A model generated the notes under the pieces. It ran no database searches. It saw nothing but the letters and a program-made list of their open reading frames with translations, and had not been told where the DNA came from. The translations under genes were made by a program, and so were the position numbers. DNA of 64,000 bases from an uncultured Bacteroidota bacterium (GTDB taxonomy: Bacteria > Bacteroidota > Bacteroidia > Flavobacteriales > Flavobacteriaceae), in NCBI GenBank assembly GCA_902526075.1, contig CABZJM010000003.1, positions 1 through 64,000 of the forward strand. The letters run 5' to 3'. Positions within the stretch are counted from its first letter, which is position 1; every line of letters starts with the position of its first letter. Below are positions 1-9,206 of the stretch, piece after piece.

Positions 1-253
1 CAAAAAGAGTTTTAATTCCTCCATTAATAGATCCAAATCTGTGAGCAACATATAAAAAAAGCTCTTTTTTACCTGATTGTTTTGTTGATTGACCATTAAT
101 TATCTTATGAGCTTTAAAAGCCGATAATCCAACTTTATAATCTTCATTGTTGTAATCAATTTCTTCTAATAAACTATTTTGGCTAATAATCAGATTAGAA
201 AATAAAATAATTAAAAAAAATGTGAAAAATTTTAGGCTATTGTTTTCTTTCAT
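1..253 (-). CDS. DUF5777-like beta-barrel protein, N-terminal part (truncated by window edge)
   Basis: Not in ORF track because it runs off the window. Reverse frame from ATG at 253 reads MKENNSLKFFTFFLIILFSNLIISQNSLLEEIDYNNEDYKVGLSAFKAHKIINGQSTKQSGKKELFLYVAHRFGSINGGIKTL; signal peptide, downstream of a YceI-like gene. Confidence 0.7.
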   Translation of the reverse strand, partial: MKENNSLKFFTFFLIILFSNLIISQNSLLEEIDYNNEDYKVGLSAFKAHKIINGQSTKQSGKKELFLYVAHRFGSINGGIKTLF

Positions 254-791
254 AGACGAAATTTAAGTTAATTTTTACTTCTTCGTCTATTTTTTTAAAA
301 ACAATTTTTGGAATTTTGACTTTGTAGTCACTTAGCATCACGGAAAACCCAGACGAAAGTTCAATTTTTTCATCTATTTTTCTGATTTTAGCTTTTGTTA
401 TAATATCATTATTAACACCCTTAATGGTCAATACACCTTCAATTTCATGCTCCTTAAAGTCTTGATTTAATTCCTTCAGGCTAAAGTTTTTTATCTGACC
501 CTCAAATGTTGACTTAGGATATACGTTACTTTCTAAATAGTTTTCATTAAAATGTTCTTGCATAAGCCCTAATCTGAAATCAAAGTCGCTAATAAGTATA
601 ACTGCTGCAATTTGACCAGTGGATGAATCTATTATGGAAACTGTATTATTATTACTTGCCTTGATAGGCTCAAAGGCTGCTTTGGAACCATCAAATTTTA
701 TAACTCCTTTATCAGTGTAAAACTGTTGAGAGAGGAGAACTTGCTGGCAAAAAATTAATGTAAACAAGAACAATAAATGTTTCATGTTCAA
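237..791 (-). CDS. YceI-like domain protein (secreted)
   Basis: 184 aa, signal peptide, YceI-like pattern (STFEGQIKNFSL...IEGVLTIKGV...). Start may be ATG at 785. Confidence 0.7.
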   Translation of the reverse strand: MNMKHLLFLFTLIFCQQVLLSQQFYTDKGVIKFDGSKAAFEPIKASNNNTVSIIDSSTGQIAAVILISDFDFRLGLMQEHFNENYLESNVYPKSTFEGQIKNFSLKELNQDFKEHEIEGVLTIKGVNNDIITKAKIRKIDEKIELSSGFSVMLSDYKVKIPKIVFKKIDEEVKINLNFVYERKQ

Positions 792-846
792 AAAAACCCA
801 AATACTATACCAAAAAATTTATACATTAGTCGCTCTATTCCTATAT

Positions 847-1839
847 ATGAAAAAAGTATTTGTTAGCGGTGGTTCTGGTTATATTGCAATGTATTGCATA
901 AAGATATTATTAGATAAGGGATATGATGTAGTAACTTCAGTTAGAAAGCAAAGTCAAATAAACCTGGTTAAAAAATCATTGCATAAACATAATGTAACTT
1001 TTGAAAAATTAAAATTTAAGATTTTAGATCTCCTTATGGATGAGGGCTGGGATGATGCATTAAAAGGATGTGAGTACGTTCTACATGTTGCTTCACCTGT
1101 AATCCCCGGTGATGTTGATGAAGATTCTCTAGTGAAGCCTGCCGTTGAAGGGATGACCAGATGCTTAAATGCGGCAATTAAAAATGGTGCTAAAAAATTT
1201 GTTCAAACTTCGTCTTACGCTGCTATATACGGAAATAATAAATCTGAACATGGTGATAACGATTGGACAGATTTATCAAATAAAAATTTGCTCCCTTATG
1301 AAATCAGTAAAACAAAGTCTGAAAAAAAAATGTGGGAAATGGTAGAAAAGTCTGATATATCTGCATGTGCTATTAATCCCGTATTAGTTTTAGGACCATC
1401 CTTATCCGGAGTTCTAAGCATGTCGAATAGGTTAACTATAAAAAAATTATTCAATTTACCGTTTGTACCCGACATGGCAATCAGTGTTGTAGGGGTTATG
1501 GATGTAGCCGATGCTCATGTAAGAGCAATGGAGTCAACAAAATCAAATGGAAAAAGGTTTTTACTTTCTGAAAAAACAATTAAACTGATTGAGTTAACGA
1601 AGATTCTTAAAAAAGCTGGCTTTAGCAGAGTACCCACTAGGGTAATTCCCAATTTTATTTTTAAATTTCTTGCTCTGTTAATACCTTCAATGCGGTCAAT
1701 TGCAAAAAGGTTGGGTACTTTTGAAACTTTACAAACAAAAAATGCTAATGAAGTACTTGAGTGGTTTCCGAATAGTGCAGAAATGGAAATAATCAATTCG
1801 GCCAAACAACTGTATGATGTTGGTATATTAAAAAATTAA
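847..1839 (+). CDS. NAD-dependent epimerase / dihydroflavonol-4-reductase-like short-chain dehydrogenase
   Basis: MKKVFVSGGSGYIAMYCIKILL Rossmann start; YEISKTKSEK active-site region. Track ORF starts at 784 but ATG at 847 fits the domain start. Confidence 0.8.
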   Translation: MKKVFVSGGSGYIAMYCIKILLDKGYDVVTSVRKQSQINLVKKSLHKHNVTFEKLKFKILDLLMDEGWDDALKGCEYVLHVASPVIPGDVDEDSLVKPAVEGMTRCLNAAIKNGAKKFVQTSSYAAIYGNNKSEHGDNDWTDLSNKNLLPYEISKTKSEKKMWEMVEKSDISACAINPVLVLGPSLSGVLSMSNRLTIKKLFNLPFVPDMAISVVGVMDVADAHVRAMESTKSNGKRFLLSEKTIKLIELTKILKKAGFSRVPTRVIPNFIFKFLALLIPSMRSIAKRLGTFETLQTKNANEVLEWFPNSAEMEIINSAKQLYDVGILKN

Positions 1840-1848
1840 TTATCTTTG
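1820..1848 (+). promoter_or_regulatory. Bacteroidota-type promoter: TTG (1820-1822), N18, TATCTTTG (1841-1848)
   Basis: Matches TTG / TAnnTTTG consensus with 18-nt spacing; lies at the end of the upstream CDS. Confidence 0.55.
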
Positions 1849-1852
1849 TAAT

Positions 1853-1926
1853 GTGTTGAGCTTGTATTTATTTACAAGTGGTTTATAAAACCAATGAAAG
1901 CTTTCCTTATGGGAGGCTTTTTTGTT
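1853..1926 (+). ncRNA. Candidate small RNA (three consecutive hairpins, last one a Rho-independent terminator)
   Basis: CTTGTA/TACAAG (1861-1878), TGGTTT/AAACCA (1879-1893), 10-bp AAAGCTTTCC-TTAT-GGGAGGCTTT (1897-1920) followed by a T tract; promoter just upstream. Confidence 0.5.
1897..1926 (+). terminator. Rho-independent terminator
   Basis: 10-bp stem, TTAT loop, TTTTTTGTTTT tail. Confidence 0.75.
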
Positions 1927-2096
1927 TTACTCAAATCTTATACTTAGTCATTTATCAAATTCTTATCGAATTGATTTTAATACTTAATATTTATATTTTT
2001 TTTTAAAATATAAAGTGTGTCAATATTTATTTTTTTGAAATTTTTTAATATTTACCTCTTAAATTCTTAAATTTCGGAATCAAAAATTAAACTTAC

Positions 2097-5000
2097 ATGA
2101 ATAAATTATTTTTTAACTATTTTGTTGCTTTCATTGCTGTTTCTACAGGTTTACAAGCCCAAATCCTTTCAGGTTCTGTTACTGATTCTGAAGACGGTGA
2201 ACCTCTAGTAGGTGTTAATATCGTTGTTCAAGGACAAGATAAAGGAGCTGTCTCCGATATTGATGGTAATTTCACCTTATCAAATTTTGAATCTGCATCA
2301 ACATTAGTTTTTAGCTATGTTGGCTATAAAACTTTGAACTTAAAAATTTCACCAACAGACGTACTTTCTGATAGTATATCAGTTTTGATGGATAAAGATC
2401 TTAGTGAATTAGATGAGATAATAGTAATCGGCTATGGGTCGCAAAAATTAAGTGATATTTCTGGTGCTGTTTCTACTGTAAATGCAGATGTAATTGAAGC
2501 ATCTTCGCCTGTAAGAGTTGAAGACGCTTTACAGGGGCAAGCATCTGGAATAAATATTATTTCAAGTGGTTCCCCAGGTTCAAAACCAACTGTTTTGATC
2601 AGAGGGATTACCTCTTATGCTGGAAATGATCCACTTGTGATTATCGATGGAATATCTGCAACAATTGATGATCTGAATTCTTTAAATCCAAACGATGTCA
2701 AATCCGTAAATGTTTTAAAAGACGCTGCTCTAGCCTCAATTTATGGGGTAAAAGGTGGTAGTGGAGTTATTGTAATAACTACAAAATCTGGTGAAAGAAA
2801 TTCAGAAACCAAATTTACTTTTAGTACATCTATTGGTTCTCAACAGGTTGTTAAAACTATTGATGTTCTTAACGCAAGTGAATATGCAGCTATACTTAAT
2901 GAAGCTAGTGTGAATGCGGGAGAAGGAATTGTATTTTCAAATATTTCTGATTTTGGTGTTGGTACTAATTGGCAGGATGAAGCTTTAGTAGACGCACCGA
3001 TAGTTAATCACTCATTAACGGCATCTGGGGGTAGTGAAAATACTTCTTATTATGTTTCCGCGGGATATACCGGTCAAGATGGTGTAGTTGCTGGTGGAGA
3101 AAAGTCATTCTTTAATAGAACCAACTTCACAACAAACATCAATACGGACTTGAGTGAAAAAACCAAGCTATTAATTAACGCTAATTATTCAAATATTAAA
3201 GGTAAAAGTTTAGCTGAGAACGGAATAACAAGTGTAATGTCTAATGCATTAAATTTTGACCCAACAGTCAGTCCCTTTGAAAATGGCACTTTTGGAATCA
3301 GCGAAACGATTACACAAGAAATCGTTAATCCCTTAGCTCAAATTGACAATACATATAATGAAAATAAAGTTGATAAGATTCAAGGTAAAATTGAACTCCA
3401 ATACGAGCTTATTGAAAATCTAAATATTACATCTAGATTTGGTTACACATATGTTAATATTTATGATAAAGGATTTGTTCCTTTCCAGTTTTATGGTACA
3501 GGACATAACCAAACAAATGCTAATCCTGATTTAACTCCAATCGTGACAATCGATAGTGAAGGAAATATTACGTCAACTCATAATAGGGTATTTGAAGGAA
3601 ATACAAATTTTTTCAACTACACATATGAGCTTTATGGAAATTATGATTTTTCAATTAACGAAAATCACAACTTTCAAACTGTCGCCGGTTTTTCAATAGG
3701 GGAAGGAAAAGGAAGTAATATTTCAGCAACTAATGAAGATGTTCCATTTAACTCATGGGATTATGCTGATGTAAGTGCAGCTACTGGGAATGCTACGCAA
3801 CAAACATCAGGTTCATGGCAATACGTTAACAGAAATTTATCCTACTTTGGAAGGGTTTTATATGACTATAATGAAAAATACTATGCCTCTTTTACCGGAA
3901 GAGTAGACGGAAGTACATCATTTGGAAAAAATAATAAATTTGGATTTTTCCCATCTGCATCAATTGGATGGGTTGTTTCAAAAGAAGATTTTTTTGATGA
4001 AATGCCTGTTCTAGATTACCTTAAATTTAGAGCTAGTTACGGTACCCTGGGAAATGATAATATAAACCCCCAATTTTCCTTGATTTCAACATTCCCAAGC
4101 TATGTATTTAACGGTACAATTACACCCGGTTCATCTTTAGGATCAATTCCTAATGATGATGTTTCATGGGAAAATCAAGTTCAAATGAATGTTGGAATTG
4201 ATACAAGAGTATTTAACGATAAGGTTTCTCTTTCGATAGATTATTTTAAAAAGACAGTGGATGACTTGTTATTTAGTCCAAATCTTTCCCTTTATCTAGG
4301 AGTCCCGTCGTATCCCACAACAAATATTGGAAGTACAGAGAGTACTGGTTTAGATGCTACAATTTCTCTTAACACATCAGTTGGAGGTTTATCAATTTCA
4401 TCTGATATAAATTTCACAACAGCTGAAAATGAAGTTATTTCGATAAATAATGGAGATAAATATATATGGGGAGCAGGTTATGGCATCCCCTACAGAAATA
4501 TTGTAAGATTTGAAGAAGGGTTTTCTCCAGGCTATTTCTTTGGATATGTAACAGATGGTATTTTTCAAACCCAGAACGAAGTTAATAATCATGCTACTCA
4601 AAATGGTGCAGTCCCCGGAGATATCAGATTTGTAGATGTTAATGGTGATGGAATTGTTAACGATAATGACAGAACACAAATTGGAGATCCATTTCCAGAC
4701 TTTACCATTGGATGGAATTTAAATCTAGACTATAAAGCATTTGATTTAAGTGTATTCACTTATGCATCAGCTGGAAATGATATATATAGAGCTTATGAGA
4801 GAAATCTTAATTATACGAATAGATTTGCTTCAACTTTAGCAAGATGGAAAGGTCCTGGAACAAGTTTTGACGAACCAAGAGTAACATTCGTTGATTCTAA
4901 TAATAACAGCAGAGCATCTGACAGGTATATTGAGGATGGTAGTTATTTAAGAATTAAAAATATACAGCTTGGATATTCATTCCCTGACTCACTAGTAGAT

Positions 5001-5177
5001 GTTTGGGGTTTTGACGAGGTTAGGGCTTATGTTCAAGTTAAAAACGCTCTTACCTTAACTGATTACTCAGGATATGATCCTGAAATTTCAGTTGGTGGTG
5101 TTTTAAATACAGGAATTGATTATGGAACTTATCCACAACCACGAATTTGGTCAATGGGTGTAAATATTAAATTTTAA
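2097..5177 (+). CDS. SusC/RagA-type TonB-dependent outer membrane transporter
   Basis: CarboxypepD_reg-like N-terminus (SGSVTDSEDGEPLVGVNIVVQG), plug (VIGYGSQKLSDISGAVSTVNAD, ALQGQASGINI), LKDAALASIYGVKGGSGVIVITTK. Confidence 0.95.
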   Translation: MNKLFFNYFVAFIAVSTGLQAQILSGSVTDSEDGEPLVGVNIVVQGQDKGAVSDIDGNFTLSNFESASTLVFSYVGYKTLNLKISPTDVLSDSISVLMDKDLSELDEIIVIGYGSQKLSDISGAVSTVNADVIEASSPVRVEDALQGQASGINIISSGSPGSKPTVLIRGITSYAGNDPLVIIDGISATIDDLNSLNPNDVKSVNVLKDAALASIYGVKGGSGVIVITTKSGERNSETKFTFSTSIGSQQVVKTIDVLNASEYAAILNEASVNAGEGIVFSNISDFGVGTNWQDEALVDAPIVNHSLTASGGSENTSYYVSAGYTGQDGVVAGGEKSFFNRTNFTTNINTDLSEKTKLLINANYSNIKGKSLAENGITSVMSNALNFDPTVSPFENGTFGISETITQEIVNPLAQIDNTYNENKVDKIQGKIELQYELIENLNITSRFGYTYVNIYDKGFVPFQFYGTGHNQTNANPDLTPIVTIDSEGNITSTHNRVFEGNTNFFNYTYELYGNYDFSINENHNFQTVAGFSIGEGKGSNISATNEDVPFNSWDYADVSAATGNATQQTSGSWQYVNRNLSYFGRVLYDYNEKYYASFTGRVDGSTSFGKNNKFGFFPSASIGWVVSKEDFFDEMPVLDYLKFRASYGTLGNDNINPQFSLISTFPSYVFNGTITPGSSLGSIPNDDVSWENQVQMNVGIDTRVFNDKVSLSIDYFKKTVDDLLFSPNLSLYLGVPSYPTTNIGSTESTGLDATISLNTSVGGLSISSDINFTTAENEVISINNGDKYIWGAGYGIPYRNIVRFEEGFSPGYFFGYVTDGIFQTQNEVNNHATQNGAVPGDIRFVDVNGDGIVNDNDRTQIGDPFPDFTIGWNLNLDYKAFDLSVFTYASAGNDIYRAYERNLNYTNRFASTLARWKGPGTSFDEPRVTFVDSNNNSRASDRYIEDGSYLRIKNIQLGYSFPDSLVDVWGFDEVRAYVQVKNALTLTDYSGYDPEISVGGVLNTGIDYGTYPQPRIWSMGVNIKF

Positions 5178-5188
5178 AATAAAATAAT

Positions 5189-6649
5189 ATGAAAAATTTA
5201 AAAAAAGTATTGTTACTGATTTTAGTTACTTCACTTTTCAACAGATGTACTGATCATGTTGATTATGAAGCAATAGAGGGATATCAAATTACTTCTGAAA
5301 TTTATTTTCAGCAAGAAGCTGATTATGATGCAGCTTTAGTAGGTACATATGACGTTTTACAATGGTTGTTTTTCAACATACAACTTGGTGCAATTGCGTC
5401 AGAGATAACATTATGTGGAGGTGAGAGTGCAACCGATTATATCGGGATTCAACAGATTGATGATATGACTCATTACCCTGAAAATAATGTACTTAGACAA
5501 ATATGGCAGTTTTTATATGAAGGTGTAAATAGAGCAAATTATATGGAAGAAAATAAAGCAAATATAGACTTTGAAGGTAAGGAAGCTATGTATGGTGAAG
5601 TTTATTTTCTTAGAGCTTATTATTATTTTGAACTAGTTAAGTTCTTTGGTGATGTGCCTTTATTCACTGAAGCAAGACTTACTGCTGGTCAGGCCGGTAC
5701 TCTAACGAGAACACCTAAAGATGAAGTTTATGCTCAAATTGAGTTAGATCTACAGAACGCAATTGCGAGTTTACCAAATTCTCAATCGCAAGTGGGTAGA
5801 GTTAACAAATACACTGCATATGCATTATTAGGTAAAGTTCTACTTTATCAAGATAGGTTTGCAGAAGCTGCTTCTGCACTTGATAATGTAATTGGTGTTT
5901 ATTCTTTAGTATCTGATTATGCAAGTCAGTTTTTAAGATTTGGAGAAAATGGTCCAGAATCAGTATTTGAAATCCAATATTCTAATCAATCAAATTGGTA
6001 TGATTGGGGATGTGTACATTGTAGCGAAGGAAATTATTCAATTATAATGAATGGACCAAGAGGATGGAGTGGTCCAGAGTATGCTCAGGGTTGGAGTTTT
6101 AATGTTCCAACGGAAGAATTTTATAACTCTTTTGAAGAAGGAGATTCAAGAAGAGATGCAACGGTTTTAGATATTGAGGCTTTTGCAGTTGCTACTGGCG
6201 CTAGCTACACTGAAGGATATGACCATACAGGTTACTTTAATAATAAATATATTCCAAGAGCAGGTGAATCAGGAGGTCAAACAGAGTTAAATTACCTTAC
6301 TAATTTTAGAATTATCAGATACTCAGATGTATTATTAATGGCGGCTGAAGCCTATAACCGTAGTGGTATTGATGATGGACTAGCTCAGGAATTTTTGAAT
6401 CAAGTAAGGAGAAGAGCTTTTGGAGGTGATGATAATGATATTTCTGCTTCAGGAAGTGCACTAACTGAAGCAATATGGGAAGAAAGAAAATTTGAACTTT
6501 CTCTTGAGGGTCACAGATTTTTCGATTTAGTTAGAACAGGACGAGCATCATCATTAATTGCTGGATTTGTTGAGGGTAAACATGAAGTTTTTCCTATTCC
6601 TCAGCAGGAAGTCGACATTTCTGGACTAACACAAAATGCAGGATACTAA
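5189..6649 (+). CDS. SusD/RagB-type glycan-binding lipoprotein
   Basis: Directly after SusC; RAYYYFELVKFFGDVPLFTEA; C-terminal WEERKFELSLEGHRFFDLVRTG and FPIPQQEVD. Confidence 0.95.
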   Translation: MKNLKKVLLLILVTSLFNRCTDHVDYEAIEGYQITSEIYFQQEADYDAALVGTYDVLQWLFFNIQLGAIASEITLCGGESATDYIGIQQIDDMTHYPENNVLRQIWQFLYEGVNRANYMEENKANIDFEGKEAMYGEVYFLRAYYYFELVKFFGDVPLFTEARLTAGQAGTLTRTPKDEVYAQIELDLQNAIASLPNSQSQVGRVNKYTAYALLGKVLLYQDRFAEAASALDNVIGVYSLVSDYASQFLRFGENGPESVFEIQYSNQSNWYDWGCVHCSEGNYSIIMNGPRGWSGPEYAQGWSFNVPTEEFYNSFEEGDSRRDATVLDIEAFAVATGASYTEGYDHTGYFNNKYIPRAGESGGQTELNYLTNFRIIRYSDVLLMAAEAYNRSGIDDGLAQEFLNQVRRRAFGGDDNDISASGSALTEAIWEERKFELSLEGHRFFDLVRTGRASSLIAGFVEGKHEVFPIPQQEVDISGLTQNAGY

Positions 6650-6665
6650 ACTAACAATAATTTAT

Positions 6666-8225
6666 ATGAGAATATTAAAAAATTTTTTGGGACTATTTTT
6701 CCTAACCGCTTTTATAATAAGTTGTGTTGATGAAAATGAAAGTAATGCTGATTTTGTAGGCACAATTTCAGAACCGACTAATATATCAGCTTTGGTTAGT
6801 ATTACACAAGACAATACAGGACTTGTTACAATTACACCAACTGGAGAGGGGGTAGTTACTTTTCATGTTGATTATGGTGATGGTTCTGATATTTCAGGGT
6901 CAATAACTCCAGGAAATAGTACTGATCACGTTTACATGGAAGGAACATATGAAGCAACCATTATTGGAACTGCACTTGATGGCTCTACTGCTGAGGGAAA
7001 TGTTACAATTGTTGTTGCATTTATTGCTCCAGAAAACCTGGTTGTAAATTTGATTAGTTCATCTGGTTCATACAATATATTGGTTTCTGCTACAGCGGAT
7101 TATGCAACATCTTTCGAAGTATTATTTGGAGATGAGGCTGGGGGCGATGCTACTCCAATGCAATTAGGTGAACAATTGTCTCATACTTATGAATCAGCTG
7201 GTACATATAACTTAATAGTGACCGCTCTGAGTGGTGGTTTTGCTAGCACTCAATATTCAGAGGATGTTGTTATTACTGACCCTCCAGTATTTGATGGGTT
7301 TTCAACTTTTGAAGATTTTGAAGGTGAAGTTCCTAGTAATTTTTCATTTGGTGGTGTTGGCAATGTACAAGTTGTAGCAAATCCGGATAATTCAGGTATA
7401 AACTCTTCAGCAAATGTAATGCAATGCACTAAAGATCAAGGTGCTGAAGTATGGGGAGGGATGGGATTCGCTGTTGATGGGCATATAAATTTCAATGGTA
7501 ATAATGTATTAAGACTAAAGTCATACGCCCCTGAAGTTGGAAAAGTAGTCAAAGTTAAACTTGAAACTAGTGCTGGAAATGTTTCTGGATTAACTTATGA
7601 ATTTGATATGGTAACTACTGTTGTTAATCAATGGGAAATTCTTACATATGATTTCTCTGGAGCTCCAGATTTAGATTATATAACTGCAATAGTATTCTAT
7701 GATTTTGGCAATCAAGATTCAGGAGTATATCACTTTGATGACGTTGAGGTTGGTATAGGAGAGTATATTCAAGGAATAGAAAATTTTGAAGAAGATGTTC
7801 CGGAAAGCTTTTCTTTTGGTGGTGTAGGTAGTGTTGAAGTGATTTCAAACCCTGACCCTTCAGGGGAAAATACAACTGGAAATGTTCTTCAATTTGTCAA
7901 AGACGATGGTGCTGAAGTATGGGGTGGAATGGGCTTTGCAGTTGATGTAATTGATTTCAACGGTGCAAGTCAAATTCATCTTAAATCATATGCACCTGAA
8001 ACCGGAAAAGTTGTAAAAGTTAAACTTGAAACAAGTGCTGGAAATGTTGCAGGTTTAACTCATGAGGTTGATATGACAACTACTGTTGCAAATCAATGGG
8101 AAACACTTGTTTATGATTTTACGGGAGCACCTGATTTGGAATATGTGTCATTCATTGTATTTTATGATTTTGGGAATACAGCTGGTGCAACATATAGAGT
8201 TGATGAAATTCAATTAATTGATTAA
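6666..8225 (+). CDS. PKD-domain surface glycan-binding lipoprotein with two C-terminal repeat modules
   Basis: Lipobox FIISCVDE, PKD-like HVDYGDGSD...HVYMEGTYEATI, then two similar ~150-aa modules. Track start 6636 overlaps susD; ATG 6666 preferred. Confidence 0.8.
   Translation: MRILKNFLGLFFLTAFIISCVDENESNADFVGTISEPTNISALVSITQDNTGLVTITPTGEGVVTFHVDYGDGSDISGSITPGNSTDHVYMEGTYEATIIGTALDGSTAEGNVTIVVAFIAPENLVVNLISSSGSYNILVSATADYATSFEVLFGDEAGGDATPMQLGEQLSHTYESAGTYNLIVTALSGGFASTQYSEDVVITDPPVFDGFSTFEDFEGEVPSNFSFGGVGNVQVVANPDNSGINSSANVMQCTKDQGAEVWGGMGFAVDGHINFNGNNVLRLKSYAPEVGKVVKVKLETSAGNVSGLTYEFDMVTTVVNQWEILTYDFSGAPDLDYITAIVFYDFGNQDSGVYHFDDVEVGIGEYIQGIENFEEDVPESFSFGGVGSVEVISNPDPSGENTTGNVLQFVKDDGAEVWGGMGFAVDVIDFNGASQIHLKSYAPETGKVVKVKLETSAGNVAGLTHEVDMTTTVANQWETLVYDFTGAPDLEYVSFIVFYDFGNTAGATYRVDEIQLID
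7291..8222 (+). repeat. Tandem intragenic duplication of a ~150-aa module
   Basis: FSFGGVGNVQVVANPDNSG...GKVVKVKLETSAGNVSGLTYEFDM vs FSFGGVGSVEVISNPDPSG...GKVVKVKLETSAGNVAGLTHEVDM. Confidence 0.85.
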
Positions 8226-8234
8226 AATAATATT

Positions 8235-9122
8235 ATGAAAAGAATAAATTTTTTACTTATAGCTTTTTCTCTGTTCATTTTCACTTCATGTGAGCAAGAA
8301 GAATATGAATTTGGAGACATATTAAGTCCAACTAACTTAACAATATCTGCTTCCCTTCAAGGAGCTGATACTGATAATCCATACGGAGATGGTAGTGGTT
8401 ATGTTACATTTACTGCAACTGCTGCTGATGCTATTACTTATAAGTTTATCCGAAACGGGGTAGAATATATGGTTCCAAGTGGAGTATTTACAACAAGATT
8501 TACTAATACGGGTGTACATGTTTACTCTGTTGAAGTTATCGCTTCAGGTACAGCTGGGGTGATGTCCAACGGCTCAACTTCAGTTGAGGTCCTATATACA
8601 TTTGAGCCTCCTGCTGATCTAGTAGCCGCATTGACAACAGGAAGTTGGAGAGTTATGGCTGAAGCGCCTGCGCATATGGGTGTTGGCCCAGCAGATGATA
8701 TGGCACCTGATGGAGTTGCTTTATGGTGGAATGCGGGTCCATATGACAAATCTGACACCGCTATGTATGATGACAGAATGATATTTACTGCAGATGGAAC
8801 AATGGAATATCAAACTCAGGGAAGTATTTTTGGAAAAGCCCCTCCATTGGAAGAAGATTTTTTCGGTAATCAAGGATTGGGAGATCCAAATTCAGACAAT
8901 GAGCATTTATATTATCCAGCTGACAACTTCAATTCAAATTGGACAGTTTCTGAGGACAATGGAAATCTTATCTTGAATTTTTCTGGAACTGGTTTTGCCG
9001 GGTTTTATGTTGGTGGAAATCACTCATATACTATCCTTTTTCGAAGCTCAAATGAAATATACTTAAGGACAGTAGGGTTTGACACCAACGGGTGGTTTAT
9101 AAAAATAACTAACCAGCAATAA
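8235..9122 (+). CDS. PUL-associated lipoprotein of unknown function
   Basis: Lipobox FTSCEQ; N-terminal module resembling that of the downstream GH16; C-terminal region SWRVMAEAPAHMGVGPADD...WWNAGPYDKSD with no family I can name confidently. Confidence 0.7.
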   Translation: MKRINFLLIAFSLFIFTSCEQEEYEFGDILSPTNLTISASLQGADTDNPYGDGSGYVTFTATAADAITYKFIRNGVEYMVPSGVFTTRFTNTGVHVYSVEVIASGTAGVMSNGSTSVEVLYTFEPPADLVAALTTGSWRVMAEAPAHMGVGPADDMAPDGVALWWNAGPYDKSDTAMYDDRMIFTADGTMEYQTQGSIFGKAPPLEEDFFGNQGLGDPNSDNEHLYYPADNFNSNWTVSEDNGNLILNFSGTGFAGFYVGGNHSYTILFRSSNEIYLRTVGFDTNGWFIKITNQQ

Positions 9123-9147
9123 AATTATTTATTATTAAAATTTTTAT

Positions 9148-9180
9148 GAGAGAAGTTTATTAAACTTCTCTCTTATTTTT
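9148..9180 (+). terminator. Putative terminator hairpin between lipoprotein gene and GH16
   Basis: Perfect 11-bp stem GAGAGAAGTTT-ATT-AAACTTCTCTC followed by TTATTTTT. Confidence 0.6.
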
Positions 9181-9187
9181 ATATTTG
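9180..9187 (+). promoter_or_regulatory. Candidate -7 element TATATTTG upstream of GH16
   Basis: Matches TAnnTTTG, 19 nt before the ATG at 9207; no clear -33 TTG. Confidence 0.3.
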
Positions 9188-9206
9188 TCAAACTCTAACC
9201 ATTATC

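Noticed and set aside
1896-1950. Small ORF MKAFLMGGFFVLLKSYT inside the terminator hairpin
   Set aside because: Coding appearance is explained by the terminator stem and T tract; no good ribosome-binding site.
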